A stretch of 64,000 nt of DNA, taken from Spodoptera frugiperda (lineage: Eukaryota; Arthropoda; Insecta; Lepidoptera; Noctuidae). The notes beneath the pieces were generated by a model. That model made no database searches. It saw only the letters and a program-made list of their open reading frames with translations, and was not told the DNA's origin. The translations under genes were made by a program, and so were the position numbers. Shown here piece by piece: positions 63,236-64,000 of the stretch; within the stretch, counting starts at the first letter, position 1; each line of letters opens with the position of its first letter. Location of the stretch: positions 2,046,001 to 2,110,000 of the forward strand of contig NC_064233.1 of the NCBI RefSeq assembly GCF_023101765.2, written 5' to 3'.

Positions 63236-63689
63236 GAGATGAGACGGTGACATAAATGATGAATTATAAACAATCGTAGTACTCCAAAATTAATTCTATT
63301 ACGCAGTTATCCCTTTATTAGTACAACGCGAACATCTAATGCGTAGTTTGAAAACAAATATATTCTATAAAAAAACTCGTTCGTTCCATTCCATGTAAAT
63401 GGCGTTCTCAATTAATTACGTATTCAATAGGCGCGCGTGCGCGATGATCACACTCAAATACGCAAACGATTTGACAGCTGTCAGATTTGACAGGTGTCAG
63501 TGTCAAATATGTGTTCTTTCGTCGCCTTGTTTGTGAAATTCTATTGCTTATCTACGATTTTTTTTATGCGTGGTTGAAAGTAATTGTAAATATGAATAGT
63601 TACATATAAGTACGTGTCATTTAATATTGCTGTTAAGTGCGTTCCTACTCCTATTGCCAAATATCAGTGAAAGTATGATTCTGTATATC
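63236..63689. other. Promoter-like inverted TTTGACAG cluster, no gene assigned
   Basis: TTTGACAGCTGTCAGATTTG then ACAGGTGTCAGTGTCAAAT (63469-63508) holds nested inverted TGACAG/CTGTCA words just before an AT-rich stretch. Such clusters occur near lepidopteran transcription starts, but no exon was identified. Confidence 0.3.
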
Positions 63690-63965
63690 GTTACGCCTTT
63701 TATCCCTAAAAGGGTAGGCAGAGGTACACATTTCCGCACGTAACAATGTATACTTTTCACCATCTACATATGTTATAAGTCTCATGTAATAGGGGGTGAG
63801 CCTATTGCTATATACTGGGCACAATTCCAAACTCCGCGCTACAACTGAGAAATTTTTCGATAAACAGGAAAAAGCCCAGTAATACTCTGCTCGACCCGGA
63901 AATCGAACCCGTGACCTGATGCACGGGAATCGCACTTGCAATGAATCGACCAACGAGGTAGTCAT
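63690..63965 (-). repeat. SINE-C, nearly full length
   Basis: TACGCCTTTTATCCCTAAAA to TTGGTCGATTCATTGC-type head (plus strand GCAATGAATCGACCAACGAG); the B-box reads GGTTCGATTTCC. Confidence 0.75.
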
Positions 63966-64000
63966 TCTGTATAGTACAGAGAATTTGGAAAGTCAAAGAA

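Overview
The window reads as a moth (Lepidoptera) chromosome, most likely a noctuid. It is AT-rich, has intron-split eukaryotic genes with GT/AG junctions, and is packed with retroposons, rolling-circle (Helitron-type) elements and MITEs typical of lepidopteran genomes. No bacterial, viral, CRISPR, rRNA or genuine tRNA gene was seen.

Host genes are few. (1) The last exon of an MBF2-family gene on + (5094-5252). (2) A complete six-exon gene on - (12221 down to 6471) encoding a 354-residue coiled-coil protein that resembles TEX9, a cilium/sperm-associated protein. An RFX-type X-box lies 171 bp upstream of its ATG, and all five introns carry or are enlarged by repeats. (3) The 5' part of an unrecognised + strand gene. 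It has an Inr plus DPE core promoter at 43831, a first exon ending at 44010, a second exon at 49374-49426 and a third at 57287-57376, with compatible splice phases; the rest must lie beyond the window.

The centre (19093-24966) holds a 5.9-kb non-LTR retrotransposon with 5-bp target duplications, inserted inside an older SINE. It has an intact ORF1 (coiled coil plus SGNH/esterase-like domain), an APE-type endonuclease and a reverse transcriptase. The last two are separated only by a one-base frame change at an A7 run. Its 3' UTR can fold into a classical H-type pseudoknot and ends in a (TTTGAC)n tail. At least six shorter copies of this 3' end are scattered through the window.

The left end (1-5000) holds a perfect 107-bp foldback and a 2.0-kb hAT element with exact 8-bp target duplications, GGATCCGG subterminal arrays and a transposase C-terminal remnant. 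The remainder (13-19 kb, 25-64 kb) is mostly layered repeats, named here SINE-A, SINE-B, SINE-C (tRNA-headed), SINE-I, repeat D, MITE-E, repeat F, MITE-G, palindromic MITE-P and MITE-Q. Also present are several Helitron-type elements, two of which sit in tandem arrays that preserve the empty site, a 108-bp minisatellite, and simple repeats. Family names are mine; repeat boundaries are approximate unless a target duplication or terminal motif is quoted.
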